In this document: positions 10,784-24,360 of the stretch, in pieces
Layout of the letters: each line of letters starts with the position of its first letter
How positions within the stretch are numbered: position 1 is the first letter of the stretch
NCBI GenBank assembly: GCA_003344405.1
Contig: NOWV01000007.1
Location: 62,001-126,000, forward strand
DNA: 64,000 bases
From: Trichoplax sp. H2
Taxonomy: Eukaryota > Placozoa > Uniplacotomia > Trichoplacea
Direction of reading: 5' to 3'
Notes under the pieces: model-generated
Databases searched by the model: none
What the model was told of the DNA's origin: nothing
The model's input: only the letters and a program-made list of their open reading frames with translations
Position numbers and translations under genes: made by a program

Positions 10784-12677
10784 ATGCAAGCTATTATCAA
10801 GGTAGATCCTGTCGAACGCCTTCAAGCCGAGCATAGAATATGGAAAATTTCTCATCCAAAGGTCGGTGATCCATTTATCAATTAGTATTCTCGTGTATGC
10901 AGGATAGTCAGGTCGTCATGGAGAGAAATTGAAGTGGAAACAGTGTGAGAACTTGCTGCAAATAGTCCATTACATTATGCCAAGATAATATTTCGAAGAG
11001 AATTGCCTATAAACTACCATGGCTAATATAGTGTTTTGCAGCTCTTCCCCTTTGTAATAGAAGACTAGTTAGTATTGATGCGAGATAGAGAAAGAATTCA
11101 AAGATTTACTAAATGAATGCATGTAGCACTCCTAGTTGTTAGTTTGCAATAAACGATAAGTTAGTGGTAGTATTGATAGTAGCTTGCTCATAAGGTAAAT
11201 AAATAAATTCAAGATGATAGTAAATGTCGACGTGTTTAGCGATCGCTAGCATGGTGATAACCCTTTCACCGTAAAGAGTAATGCTGATCTGTTATCGTGC
11301 TATAAATACAATCCATGGTATTCACTATTTTTCTCCATTCTATTATTCGTCATGATAGGATTTCGAAGCCGATCCTATGATTGCTAGCGATGGCAGTGAA
11401 GACTGGCTTACGTGGCTGTGTGGTAAGAAAATTGAGCAAATCAAAATTATAGTTAATCTTACGTATTTGGATAGATCAATGACTGACGTAGAATTCTTAG
11501 CCATCAAACTAGTGTATAAAAATGATGAAACATGATAATAGAAAGATTATGCTCTCAATTTATTCTTCGATGCTTTTAACATTTATTAATTATTATTATC
11601 TTACAGTTATCCCGGGACCAACCAAGGTATCGCCGAAATCAAGCAATCATCATCACTTTGTCTAACTACTCTTTCAATTTTGTATATGTGTTCTGTGCCG
11701 AGTCTTATGAATTTTTAATATATAGTTTTATCAGTAGTTATAGAGTATTACTTACCTGATTAGGCTTTCTCCTATTTGTTTATAACTTATGACTGCACTA
11801 CTAGACTTGTTGGGAAAATGGCCGCTTTAGATTAATGATTTACTATCCTAAGGATTATCCGGATAAACCACCAAAATGTCAGTTAATATCTAAATTTTTC
11901 ATCACTTGATACACTCTAATTTCACGTTGAATACCATGCGTGTATTCCCCTGTTTACTCAATTTTACGATTATTATGATATTTAGGTCAATTTCAGCCTC
12001 CACTGTTTCATCCTAACATATTCCTTTCCGGAACTGTAGCACTATCAATCTTGGAAGAAGACTGGAAACCAACGCTGACTATCAAGGATGTAATGCCTAA
12101 AATTTGTCATGAAATATTCAATTATAAATCATGTGCTTTATTTTGTAATAGCCCATCTTCGATAATTGAAGTAGTACGAAGAGTTCTGCTCTAATCAGCA
12201 CACAGTACTTATGTCTCTCCATGAGTCATAGCACGTTGGAACGAAATTTTCCAAACTCTGATACACTGCTTAACTATTGATCGAACTTAAATCTATTAGA
12301 TTCTACCTGGGATTCAGATGTTACTGAAAGAACCCAATATGAACAACCCTGCCCATGCTATGGCTTACACACTGCACAAGTAAGTAATCTCTTGTGTCTG
12401 TGTCTATTGTTGATATTATTAAATCAAACACATTTAATAACTGAAAAGACAGAGTATACCACTAGGTTACAAGTAATTCGCACAGTAACAATCTTTTGGC
12501 ATTTAATGATTTTATAGATTTCTATTGAAATATCATGCTATAGTTCTTAAATTATACGCTAATACCTATTTAACTACAACGATGAAAATGTCTTATAGGA
12601 CTTCTCTCTTTGAATATAACAATCGAATTCGGCAGCAGGTAGCGAAAAGTATCCAAAATAATTCGTGGCGGTACTAA
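10784..12677 (+). CDS. UBC9-like SUMO E2 paralogue lacking the catalytic cysteine
   Basis: Seven exons (10784-10861, 11359-11422, 11607-11626, 11805-11877, 11986-12089, 12300-12379, 12599-12677) join in frame with GT-AG introns to 165 residues, close to UBC9 (158). Conserved blocks are [69 protein letters not shown] and [14 protein letters not shown]9 is the only E2 for SUMO. Here its active-site Cys (SGTVCLSI) is Ala97 (codon GCA), the usual Asp in the DPAQ motif is Asn129, the active-site Tyr after HPN is Phe91, and two residues after EED are missing. The HPN Asn89 is kept. No frame break is present and two AATAAA signals follow the stop. I read this as an expressed, non-conjugating UBC9 paralogue. 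A young pseudogene is the alternative. Confidence 0.85.
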
Positions 12678-12712
12678 TAACAACTTGTAAAATTTTTTGT
12701 ATAAAGTTCGAC

Positions 12713-12727
12713 AATAAAGGAAATAAA
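12713..12727 (+). promoter_or_regulatory. Two polyadenylation signals of the UBC9-like gene
   Basis: AATAAA occurs at 12713-12718 and again at 12722-12727, 36-50 bases after the TAA stop. This is a normal position for metazoan 3' end formation and supports a real transcription unit. Confidence 0.6.
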
Positions 12728-13088
12728 AAAATTCACTCTTTATTGGACACTTATGTACTACAGAGATTGTTTCATTAAGGTAGAATGATAGAAATATCTG
12801 TTCTTATTTCATAAATATTTGATCCATTGCACTGTAACTGCCAAGGCTGTAAACATTATCCATAATATAGTTGGCATACCATGCAAAAAGCGTCATTATC
12901 ACCATTGCTTTATAATTTGTCAGACGTTAACCAAGTAACCAATTGACACAAGCAGCAAATGATACAATAATGTTGTTTTTCCATTTTTAACATTTAATGT
13001 GAAGATAATCTGAATATGTAACAAGAATTTAGTTTATACAGTACACGTCATTTGAAATCCAGTTAAAAATGTTAAATTATGGTTCAAA
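12728..13088. other. Intergenic between convergent UBC9-like gene and ERGIC2
   Basis: About 360 AT-rich bases holding the two 3' flanks. No coding region recognised. A TTTATT (AATAAA on the minus strand) near 12738 could serve ERGIC2. Confidence 0.35.
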
Positions 13089-16000
13089 TCATTTTCCTTC
13101 AGCAATGATCCCTATTTAAATAAAATATTAGCTTAAGATTCAAAACAGAGAAGTAAGATTATTTGCTGAAACGATGAAAAAGGAATTTCTATATACTATT
13201 TACCAACCTTCGTTAGCAGTTAGCTTTTTCCGCCTCGTAACGGCTTCATAAATCAAAGAACTAAATATGTGTATCATCCCAGATGTCGCAAAAATGCCAC
13301 CCACTATCCCGCATAGTCTAATCAAAAGTTGACCAAATGGCACTCGTGCTTCAGTAACTTGAACAGAAATTGGAGATAAATCATACTTGAAGAAAAGACC
13401 TGTAGGTATTAAAGTCGGAAAACATTCATTTCAAGAATGGATAGAGACTGAAAATATTAAAATATGCGGTATCAATGTTGTAAATTCTATTACCAGACAC
13501 CCCGTGTTTGCCATTCATGTGGTCTACTTTTGAGAACTTGAAGAGTAAAACAATCGTTAAATTAGAAAATCTGTCATTAATGAATGTCTTTCTAATGTAA
13601 CAAAACTGGAAAGGTATCCTTGGCAATAAAGTACAATATCTTGAGAACTTACGTGTTCTGTTACGGAATACTGATAGGTATCAATGGCAACGGAAAAAGT
13701 TTTAACTTTAGTGGGGACAATTTTTATGAAATACTGATACATTTTATCCGCTATAATTAAATGAATTTCAGACAATATTAGCGGAACATTGAGAATACTT
13801 CTTGATGACAGTTCGTAATTAATTTCAGTATGTACTATTACAATATATGTAATTATCCTTACTAATTTTAGTGATAAATTCCACACCATCTAGAGGGTTA
13901 ATGACATTAGGAGCGGCAACTCCAAAAGCCAGTAAATCGATTCGATGTGAGAAATTAACAGCTATTTTAAGAGAAAGATAAATATTAAGTTTAGTAGAGT
14001 TTCTGACGAAAGAAATGGTACCAAATTAATTTTTCAAGCGTCTCAAGTGTTAAATGTTTATCAATTACTAACATTCCCTTGGTACAAGATCCGATACATG
14101 TGCGTGACCCATTGGATGATTTATTGACCTTTGCAAAAGAATTTATCCATTAAAGATTTATCTGAATACATTCATAATCTGTATAGAAGCCTTACATTCC
14201 TGCCGTGACATGAAAATTACCAGCTACCTATTTAAATTAGAAATAAGTTCGCATAAAATTACGTAAACGTTTAGAATTAGTAAACTTATAGAAATCAATT
14301 GCTGCTATACAAAACTCCAATGTAATCGATACTGATGTAATTGTTTAGCACAAACGTTAAAACGTATTCTAATCATTCAGCATACTTTATTAAGAGGTAT
14401 ATTTCCATGAATTCTGCAAGCATCTTTCGGCGAATGTGATTCACTAGCACTCCTAGATAATATATTTGCATGTATATATTTACTACATAATAATCTCAGA
14501 GCACTTTAGGCTAATCATGGCATCATCACTATTTCTTATTGACTATGCACCATGTCAAAAATATTCGCAGGGACGTGAGAATTTGGTGGAAAAAGGGTAA
14601 CATTTTTACTCGAGTAGTCCCTGATATTAGTCTACATTTTTGACTGCAATCAGATTGATTACCTTGGAGGCATCGATGAAGCTAATCCAAGAGGATGTTG
14701 TAAAATTTTGTTAACTTCTCGATAACTATCTTTGCTACCACGCTTTCTAAGATTGTGAAATTTCCTAATTTTGTATATAAACAAGTTAATTCAACTTCAT
14801 AAATAGCTAGTTGCAGTATAAAATTACTATAGCAAGTCTGATATAAAAATTCTTACTTCCACCACTTCTTTTGCTCTTTAGTTAGTACGAAATAGGCCTA
14901 AAATAAGAATGAGTATTGATCACTTATGTTATGTTGAACCACTCCATTATATGCTTATATTATGCAAACGTACATCTTCCTTTATTAGCTGCTCACTATC
15001 GTCGACCGTGGCAGACGCTAAATCTAAAACATCGGCACCTAAATCTGTAAAAACGCATAAATTCTTTGTAAATACGTGTATGTCTTATTACTTATAATAA
15101 CAGTCTACCAAACTTTCCGCCCGAAAGTACTGCTAAAGAGTCATCGCTAATAGAATTGAAAGAATTCTTTTCGATTCTATAACGATTTATTAGTATTATT
15201 TATCATAGAGATATCACACAGAAAAGCTATCCAACCTCTGCATTTCATTGCAATCGTTAAATCCAAATGTAGCATCATTTTACTAAAAAAAGTCATGTCA
15301 AATATATAGAGTAGATAACCATTAGTAAAGGCAATCGTGGCATGGCTAAAGATTAAAGACCTAAACAGTGTTTAGGCTAAGGCTGCAATAAGACTAAAAT
15401 CGAGAATATGTAAATAATGTAATAGGATAAAGAATTTAGCATACAATACAGTGCATATTTGATAACTCTACAGTCAACGTACGATAGGAAATCCGTTGAA
15501 TAACCGTAGTGACGTATTGCAATCAACAAGATTTACCTTTGAATATCTTTGTCAACGCTGTAATTATATTTTACCCCAGAAAAGGAATAATCGACCAATT
15601 CCATTATAACCATGATGGTAATGAGGAAGAAAGCTGTCACTGATGCTGTAAGAAAATAATATAGGTATTAACAACAGTCACTATATAGTATACAGACTTC
15701 TCGGCGAAATCCTTTTAATTTACACGAATTACTATTATTATAATTTAAGAAGTAAATCGCTAAAAGTAAATGTTATACGATACTGCCAGAATAAAACTTT
15801 GGCCACGTAATATAATATCTACAAGATCATTAGAAGTAACGCTTTTTATCACTTGTTAGTTGAATAGGTGCTAATCGGTTTGCAAAATGCAGAAGCCATT
15901 GCCATGATGCGCTAAGCAGTCCTATCTATTACAAAGGCTAAACTATTAGGGCAAGTCCTTATCATACTATATTATTGTATCACTATTAAATCATAATTAC

Positions 16001-17740
16001 TGAAGTTAAGATAATTCAGCTCTCCCTAATTTCCTATAGATGTAAACTTGGACCAAATGAGGTTCACAAAAAGCATTAACAATAACACTTTTATCGTTTT
16101 GTTAATTAAATACGTAAGTGCAAATCGGTTTACAAATATAGAAGCTGTTATTAACATCCATGACGTTTAACATGATGTTCTAATCATCCTGCATTTTCTA
16201 TGTTGGCATAGACTTTAAAACAGACGTCCACAAGGATATTACTGTACAATCTTTTGTCTACAATGAGGCACAACTGGTACATCCATCCAACCTATCTAAT
16301 AGAGTATCGCGCTGTTATAGAAAAGCTTGCAATAAACTTCGTCTATCACTAATTTGAGCTAGTTCTTTAATGTGGTTTAGTTGTACGCACTAGCTGCTTT
16401 AGGCTGCCTTTAACGTTATTACTGATCCTATTGATTAATAGCTTTAGTTCAAAATATTCATATATTATTCTACTCTATATGGACACTTGCACTTGCAAGC
16501 TACTTGTAGCTCATTTATTAATAATCTACTGGATTTTGACATGGAGACCTCACAGTCTGCATTCTTCTTAACCGGTGATATTGCTAAAGTCTGCAGACTA
16601 ATTCGATCTGTATATACGAACATTACAAAGTATACATTGGCTAATCACTGTGATAACTTTTTTACGCGTATTTAAAGGTTTTACAATAGCACCTACATAC
16701 TGATACTCAGTAGTTAAACGTATTGATCAACTCGAGATCGTAATTAACAGCCTATAATCAACATGAATTTGAATGGTAATGTTTACTTTACAACTCTTGG
16801 TTAATACTGCTAAAATGTCCATTTAACGCTATTATCGAAATATTAGTGAGTAACGTTCTTCAGCTGAAAATATCTGTACAATAACTTTCTTTTGCAGGAT
16901 ACTTGTATTTATCTTATCGATCAATTAAAGATCGTAATACTGTCGATAAAGTAACTTGCAGTCTACAAAAGTCTCTTTCTCTAGACTCTCTAGTCTACAT
17001 TATCCTTATATCAAAGATCCTGTAGAAATCTTGCTTGGCCATATTAATAATATATCGATGTGCGTAGGTAGCATGCGATGGCTAGTAGCATCATAACGTT
17101 CAAGTATTTTGTACAGTATTTTACTTCAAGTAGTATCTACAAGACACTTGTAATTCATTTATTGATTAACTCGAGATTATAACGAATAGCTGAAAGTCTA
17201 TATTCTCCTTCTCTCTCAATACTAACGACTATAATCACGATTGATCAGTGTAATATTAAATCGTCAAAAAATGGAATCAACTTTGAAAAGCTTCCTATAT
17301 GTTAACGATCAATTGTACGATCTACTGTACATCAATGAAGGAGAAATGGGGTTAACAACCAACCGATATGGCCAATAAAAGCATCTATTTATTAGACACT
17401 GTCTACACTATACAATCTGAAGCTACTACAGTAAATCAATTATTAAAAATCTGCCCAATAGGACGTTAACTGTCGATTTGCATGTGAATAATGATGTAGC
17501 AAATAGAAGGAATACATGTGTAGACAAAAGCCTCCTTCAAACCATATACATAGGGTTGATCAATCGATAATACTACGATACGAGGGCTGTTTCAAAGCTA
17601 AAATAATCTATTTTTATGGACATTATACCTGTACCACCACTGGTACTCGATTCCTTGCAGTCTTCGGCAATTTTAGGGAATGCATCGAGTTTTTTCACTT
17701 CTTGTAATCGTTCTCGATTTCTCTTTGAAATACGCAGCAT
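13089..17740 (-). CDS. ERGIC2: ERGIC2 (Erv41-type ER-Golgi cycling protein)
   Basis: Two-pass membrane protein that cycles between ER and Golgi with Erv46/ERGIC3 and acts in cargo retrieval. Thirteen exons read on the minus strand: 17740-17629, 15645-15537, 15282-15236, 15044-14974, 14742-14663, 14443-14386, 14227-14196, 14128-14073, 13961-13863, 13750-13653, 13536-13494, 13399-13208, 13111-13089. All phases agree. Landmarks in order: VKKLDAFPKI and STSGGT near the N-terminus, the first membrane segment (FFLITIMVIME), GADVLDLAS, ACRIHGNIPLNK, VAGNFHVTAG, HPMGHAH, NFSHRID, NPLDG, YQYFIKIVPTK, KHGVSGLFFKYDLSPI, then the second membrane segment RLCGIVGGIFATSGMIH. The tail after it is much shorter than in human ERGIC2. 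Exon 1 is separated by a 1,983-base repeat-bearing intron. The 14663-14742 exon is the least conserved. Confidence 0.93.
15646..17628. repeat. ERGIC2 intron 1 with degenerate internal repeats
   Basis: This large intron carries related segments. The stretch at about 15868-15900 (gctaatcggtttgcaaaa) resembles 16108-16150 (gcaaatcggtttacaaat). The phrase ttgat(c/t)aactcgagat recurs near 16722 and 17163, with a more diverged copy near 16918, roughly 200-245 bases apart. Boundaries are approximate and no transposon-type termini are evident. Confidence 0.4.
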
Positions 17741-19575
17741 TTCTCTTAGCGGATGACTTTGACTTTAGTGGAGAAGGATAAAATTAGCGAGTTTTTCAAT
17801 CACTCTATTTACTATCAGCGCTCAATACACAAAATTTTACTGATCTCTAGATTATCATCAACAGGAAAAGCTCCTTTTTACAGTGATATCCTATTAAAAT
17901 AATCAATATTAGGGTAGTAAAATAATGAAGATGCAGCTCCAACTTTTGGCCTAGGTAATTCAAAATGTCGCCTACTGATTGACATTGAGCAATCGAGTAT
18001 AGAATGGAGTATACTGTCTCGTACAGCACTAATGCAATCATATTGTTGTTGTATACATAGAGTACGGTCCAAAGTCTGTATGTCTGAGTAATGCATCACG
18101 CATGCTTACTTTGAGACTTCTTGCGCAAGCAGCTCGTGAGCTCTGGACCTCTGGACTGCATTTTGCAACGCATTAAAATTGCTCGGATTCAACGGTTAAA
18201 CTTTTATAAACTATTAAAACTATAATTAATAGAGAATACATGGAAATGATATCTTGTGTTGAACCAGAAGTGGATGTGATCAAATGGCTGATTGAGCAAA
18301 TTTGGTCAGTAGTTAATATCTCTGATTTCCAGGGGACAGCAATGATAACTTTAAATTTGTAAGGCAAGACAAAATCATTCTTGTACTGTATATTTATAGT
18401 CACGTACAATTAGGAATGATCCAAATTCGAACTTGCCTTCCCATGGCTTAAAGCAGATTGTAAAACAACTGTGTAGTGATAACATGAAAAGGGAAACATT
18501 GCCAATGGCTGATAATCTAAAAATAGATTTGATCAGCATTGACACTTAGCTTCCAAAGCAAGACGAAATCAGTCGTGCCCATTTGCATTCTCTTACGCTT
18601 ACTAATTAATTAATTGTAATCTTTATCATTCACCTAATAAATTGCCCTACCATTGCTTAAAGCACTTGCAAAAGGAAGTAAATAAAGATCTTATAAAAAA
18701 ATACTATATTGAAATTTGTGTTTTAAATTGTGCTACTGTAGGTTATCATGTTTTTATCTTGTACCATCTCACAATTTCCTTTACCTAATATCATTTCGAA
18801 TTTATAACCCTTAAAACATGTTCATATCATAGCACTAAGTTGCCATAGAGTAGTTTTGACTATTGACAGCTCAAGTAAACGCCAAAAGTATCTACGGCAC
18901 ACACGCTAATTTGTAATCAAATTATTGTAGATGTCATCTGTAAGAGTGTAATGTAATAGTAATAAAAGTTATAAGATAAGAAATTTAGCCGTTTATCACG
19001 AAAATCCTACATTAGATACTCATACGAGTAGGTAATTTTAAATACATTTTAAAGATCTATCGTTAACAAAGATTTAGTATCGATCCACTATTTTCATCAT
19101 AATCCTTAATATAAGATATCATAAAATTACAATCTTGACTTAATGTTAAAGTACAACTGGAGACATCCAGAGATATATATAAAAGATAAAGCATATTTTT
19201 AATCACAGCATGACCTTTCAGCTAAATCTTCAAATAAAACTTAGCTTCATAAACAATTTGAATTTCACAAAATTAATATTGAGTAAAACTAGGTGCAGCC
19301 GTTCATGAATTGTTACAGTAAAAAATTATTGTCCATAAAACTTAAAATGAAATTACAGTACTTAAAAATTTCGAATGCAATTATATTACAATTTCGTTTC
19401 CAATGCTACGCAATTAAATTAAGGAGTAATTACTAAAAAATCTAAATCATAACACAAGTTATGTGCCTTTATACAGTAACATATATATTTATAATTTATC
19501 ATAAAATTCTAAATACCTATATATAATACAATAGCTAATGGTTACGAGAGAAATGCAGAACTCTTTCTGTACTCC
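17741..19575. other. Intergenic between ERGIC2 5' end and LIN9 3' end
   Basis: No coding region recognised. Both flanking genes lie on the minus strand, so this interval should hold the ERGIC2 promoter next to 17740 and the LIN9 3' UTR next to 19575. Confidence 0.35.
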
Positions 19576-22500
19576 TTATTTTGAAGCTGAGAACGCGTGC
19601 AGATTTCCTAATTTACTCAACCCAGATTTTACATAAGCCATGTGTGCTTCAACGTTATCTTCAAATACACTAGTTAATTGAAATAATTAATAAAATAAAT
19701 TCACTTTTAACAATTAGTCGTCAATAGATTGAGTAAAATTGAATGACGTATTTTCAATACCTAATATTCTCTTGATGTACACTAGATTTTACTTCTTCTA
19801 TAGTATTGGTTAACGATTTCACTTCAAGGGAATCAAAATCGGAATCCGCTAATGTCTAAATAGAAAACATCTCGTCATCACTAAAATAAGTAGTTCAATA
19901 TTCTATTTGAATCTTACTTATTTCTTCCTAAAATCACCGACGTTAGCATAATTTAACAATAATAACGTGATTACCTTTATATTTAGCAAAATTGAAGTAA
20001 GATTGGTAATTAAATCCACCAATTTATCACTTTCAACCATCTTAGAACTATCGCTTTGAGTATTTAATTCTGAGACTATTTTCGCCGCATCATTTTTGAA
20101 TGCAGTGGCTGTATTTTCAACAGGGGTCACTGTAGTGTAATCATCCGTCCATTCAGGATCCAGCTGCAATAGGAAAGAAAATTTGCATCAACAAATAGGG
20201 AATGACATCAAGAATTATAATTATTGCATTAAAGAACACATTCAATATTTACTTAAAGAAATAATCTAACTCATAATTAATCAATGATTTAATACAAACT
20301 TCTTGATAATATTTTTGAACTTCTTCTAAATTGGAATTCAATATCTACAGCATAAAGACTCATTAGGGATGAATAATAATAGCGTATGTAATAAGAAAAA
20401 GGTTATAATATTATCAGCCTGAAGCCAACGCGGAAGTACAACATCACAAAATTTTTAAATGAGCATTAAAATAAATTCAGACCTTATTCAAATCTTCTAG
20501 TTCAACGACAACATTAGCATAATGGCGTTTAAAATCATTACTCATGGGCTGTTCTTGTGAATTCTGAAATAAAATATAACTCTTAATTCTTATTTCGACA
20601 AACCACTACTGCACTTTACGTATAATATAGTTCCTATTAAAAACATACCATTTTTTCTGCCTGGGTATTCAATTCCTTCAGGCGATACACCATCTTTCTC
20701 TTACACTCTAGTAATTTATATAAATCGACCTAAAAGAAATTTAAAAAGTTACATAATCGCTAGCTAGGTCAATATATTGTTTTAGATAAAACAATACGCA
20801 TTCTTACCACCACTTCTAAAAATTTTTGTGGATATCCTCCAATTTCCCCTAAATTAATGAATCATCTTAGTTAGTACAATAATTAACAACTAATTTTACG
20901 ATGATAATTAGTACATTAATATACATTACTTACCTTCCGGAATCTTAGCATCTAGTCTTCGAATTCTTCAGGAAGTTATATATATACAATGTAAAGACAA
21001 CAAAGCATAAACTTTTAATCAAGGTCAACATCAAGGTTGATAACTCGTCTTCAATAATGCATACCCATGTTGTGATTCATCATAGATTGAACCGCGAGTC
21101 TAATAAATAAAAAAATGCTATCGGTAATCTAGAATATCATCATGCATGTAACATTCGAATAATGGTAATATCCTTACTGGTTGTGTAACGTCAGTATTCA
21201 AATTTGGTAGGAGTCTAAATAACAAAAAATTTTGTAAAAATTTATTTCAGTATTATCATTTTCTTACAGTAGCTGTAAAATGCGGAGTCTGCCTGACTGA
21301 CCTTGGAGGCGTAACGTTGGAGAACAAAGATGATGAACTCCTAGGTCTTTGCTTAGCGACTAAGGACGACTTGAATATAGATTCAACAGGTTCTTCGCTC
21401 TATAATTATAATTTCCCAATTACAGCAAGTGTCAATTTGATATTGGAGCCTAAAAATTCTAAACTGTGTAATGTAAACTTCAAATATTTTTATTTGACCC
21501 GGTATACTTACTAAAACTTCCGTATCATCAATATAATGCGTACCCAGGCCTAACGTTTTCAAATAATAGTCATATTAGTTTACATCGCTTTTAGAACATT
21601 TAACCATCACGAACTTGCTTTTACCAGGTCTGTCAAAAGTAATTCTGTAACGTTTATTAGCTGTATCTACAGCTTCGATCCGTCCAGTGAATAACCCTCG
21701 TTGAGGATTTCGTAAGAAAGCTAATCGAATTTTTTAATGAAACAATTAATGAGCAGAAAGGTAAAATATTAAATTATATGATAAATTTGTAAGTCGATAA
21801 CGAACCAGTAACACTTGTTCCAACAACCAATAATGGTGGAATTTCTTCTGGAAGATCTTTAACAAGTTCAAGATCTATTGTCTGCAATATATCAAGTTAA
21901 AAGGCTACTAATAAAAATGATGAAACGATAAAACCACTACAATACAGCAGCGCCACAAAAGCCGTTATATTGTGCATACCTTTTTCTGTTGTAGGGACCT
22001 TATTTTTTGCCTCTTATCCTTTAGAACGTTTCTTTCTTCTTCGAAAAATGTGGCCGAGCATCTAATATAGCATAAAAATTTTACCTTAACATCCCAGTTG
22101 TTAAGATCAGTATAAATTACATGAACTCAATCAAATTTATCATCTTTTACCTTCTAGGTCTCCCCATTAATCTTCTTAACAATCCCCACTGGAACCTTGT
22201 TAATTTTCTTGTCTGCAAAAGTTAAATCATGCGTTATATAATAAATATATCATCTGTGAGTTATAAATTTTAGAAACCTAACCAAGCGCTTACCTTCAAT
22301 CCTGGAAAAGATTCCTTTAAGCATAATACAAATTCACTATCTCCATCAAAGAGAGCCCTATCATAAAAATAGGTAATAAAACTTTTATACCGTTGAAAAA
22401 TGAAAATATTTATTGTATTACTTTAATAATATAAGCAAATCTAGCTAATACATTATCTATTGAGAATGTTAAATCGAACTATCAGTAATTAAGAAGAACT

Positions 22501-24360
22501 ACACAAAGCTTACTTATCGATATTAGAATAAAACCATTCGTTGTAACACCATTTATGTGCCTTACTCAGCTTGAGTAAATTTTTCAAACTTTTTCCACAT
22601 GTCTATAGAACACAAATAGGCATGATGTGAATTTATACATGTCTTGCAAATTTAAGAAACTTAAATTATTTACTGTCGTATATGTTGTAGTAGTCATTAA
22701 CTTTTCTATGAGTTTAACTATCAACTATTAGAAATTGAAAGACATATTACCTGGATAACAGATTTTTTATCAGGCGTTGAATTCACAGACTATTAATAAC
22801 ATAGCAAGTGCATAATTATAAACATATTATATTATTACGTTTGTGTATCTGCCACAATTTATTCAATTATTTAGTTCGAAACTACCACACTACGCGTATG
22901 TGTTTACATTCCTTCTTCATTACTAAAAACTGCCGATCTTTCGTCTATTGCAGCAGTAGAATTACATAACTGGATTATAGGAATACATGTAGTGTTTGTA
23001 ATGCTAATCATAAAAATATAGTAGCTATTTAAGCAGCTACCTATCGCCACGTAATTCAAAGTGCCTATACTATGGTAGACCTTAGCCGATGAATAGATTG
23101 GATAATTTATAAAATAATAGTTCAGATAGTTAAGCAACTACATGAATTCGTACAAAGTTCACTTATACGAGCAGTAGCTAAAAGTTACTACAATTACACT
23201 CAAATCGGATAACATTAACACTGCCCTAAAGAATTATACCATAGATGCATAATTAGTCAATTATAACGAAAGTATAGCTAGCTGTTATACAATCGTTAAC
23301 AATATAATATACAATTAAGAAGGTATTATTAGAAATATAAATTTTTAAAAATGAACAAACCATGTTGACCAACGATCGACGAACCGATCTTCTAAGCTTG
23401 CTTTTAGGAGAATTCTGTAATACATGCGCAGTTTATTACTCAAACGGTAATCAGCTCAAGCGATAAAATAACTAAGAATCTTATAGCAAATGAGAAATAA
23501 TTTTGTATTTATAGTTAAAGAATAAGTATATACGTTTTCGCTAAACACCATAGTTACAACATATATCTGAGACAATCCACTTAATGCCGTTAGTAGTCAT
23601 AAAATAGATTTCTCTCTCAGTGCGTCCAAATAATAACTGGCTAATTTCGCAAAAGTGATCAGGTATCAAGGACGTAATCTGTATTATCGTACTATTACAG
23701 GCTGATGTATTTGTGGTAAAATTTAACTGATGCTTCATTGTACTGTAACTACGTTGGTACACTAAATCGATCAAAGTACTGATAATAAATAAACATCCTA
23801 TAAATTGTTAACGAAGTATCTCGAGCGCGACAATTTGTAGCTTTTCAGGACACGAACAATGGCTTGTAACACTTCCATTGACGTATAATAAATAAAGGTT
23901 GGATTCAAATATAATAACTGATTTAAATAATTAAAGTAATCTTATTGACTATTAACTAACCAATTGTGGATCTAATGCCATTCGTTTTGCTGATGGAGAA
24001 CCCAAAGAATTCTTCTTTTTAACACTATTTGATAACCCGGTCGTCTAATGGCATAGATAATGTGATAAGATAAAATTAGCGTACAGTATAAGTAGACAAA
24101 GTAGTTAACAAAATCGAAATATTGATTTCGATATATTTGAGTACCTTGACCGGTGTTGATATCTGATTAGCTCCATAAGAACTACGACGTCGATCACCTC
24201 CTAATTAGTAAGATAACAGAATAGAGTATCATAAATTCTGTTCCCCAAAAAACAAGTTGTTCAAATAGGATGAAATGTGGTAATAATATGCGGATCTAAA
24301 TGCAAACGACGAGATGAAACATTATCTTCTAAATTATAAGATGATATACACAAGTCCTGT
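19576..24360 (-). CDS. LIN9: LIN9, MuvB/DREAM complex subunit with DIRP domain
   Basis: LIN9 is a core subunit of MuvB, which represses (with p130/E2F4) or activates (with B-Myb/FoxM1) cell-cycle genes. Many small exons on the minus strand match it in order. N-terminal low-complexity exons lie near 24130-24200, 23960-24050, 23360-23420 and 22745-22785 (NSTPDKKS). The DIRP domain runs from LKNLLKLSKAHKWCYNEWF (about 22540-22600) through DRALFDGDSEFVLCLKESFP (about 22305-22365) and TRKLTR..WGLLRRLMGRPRR (22153-22215) to FFEEERNVLKDKRQKIRSLQ (21980-22060). The Tudor-like part has LPEEIPPLLVVGT and LFTGRIEAVDTANKRYRITF, followed by AKQRPRSSSS and NVTPPR. Coiled-coil exons follow (19975-20163 includes DLITNLTSILLNIK). 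The last exon 19658-19576 ends KSGLSKLGNLHAFSAS. The start codon and first exon are not resolved, so 24360 is approximate. Confidence 0.9.

Noticed and set aside
13426-13889. Unspliced minus-strand frames of 66 and 110 residues
   Set aside because: They are ERGIC2 exons read through flanking introns; the spliced model explains them.
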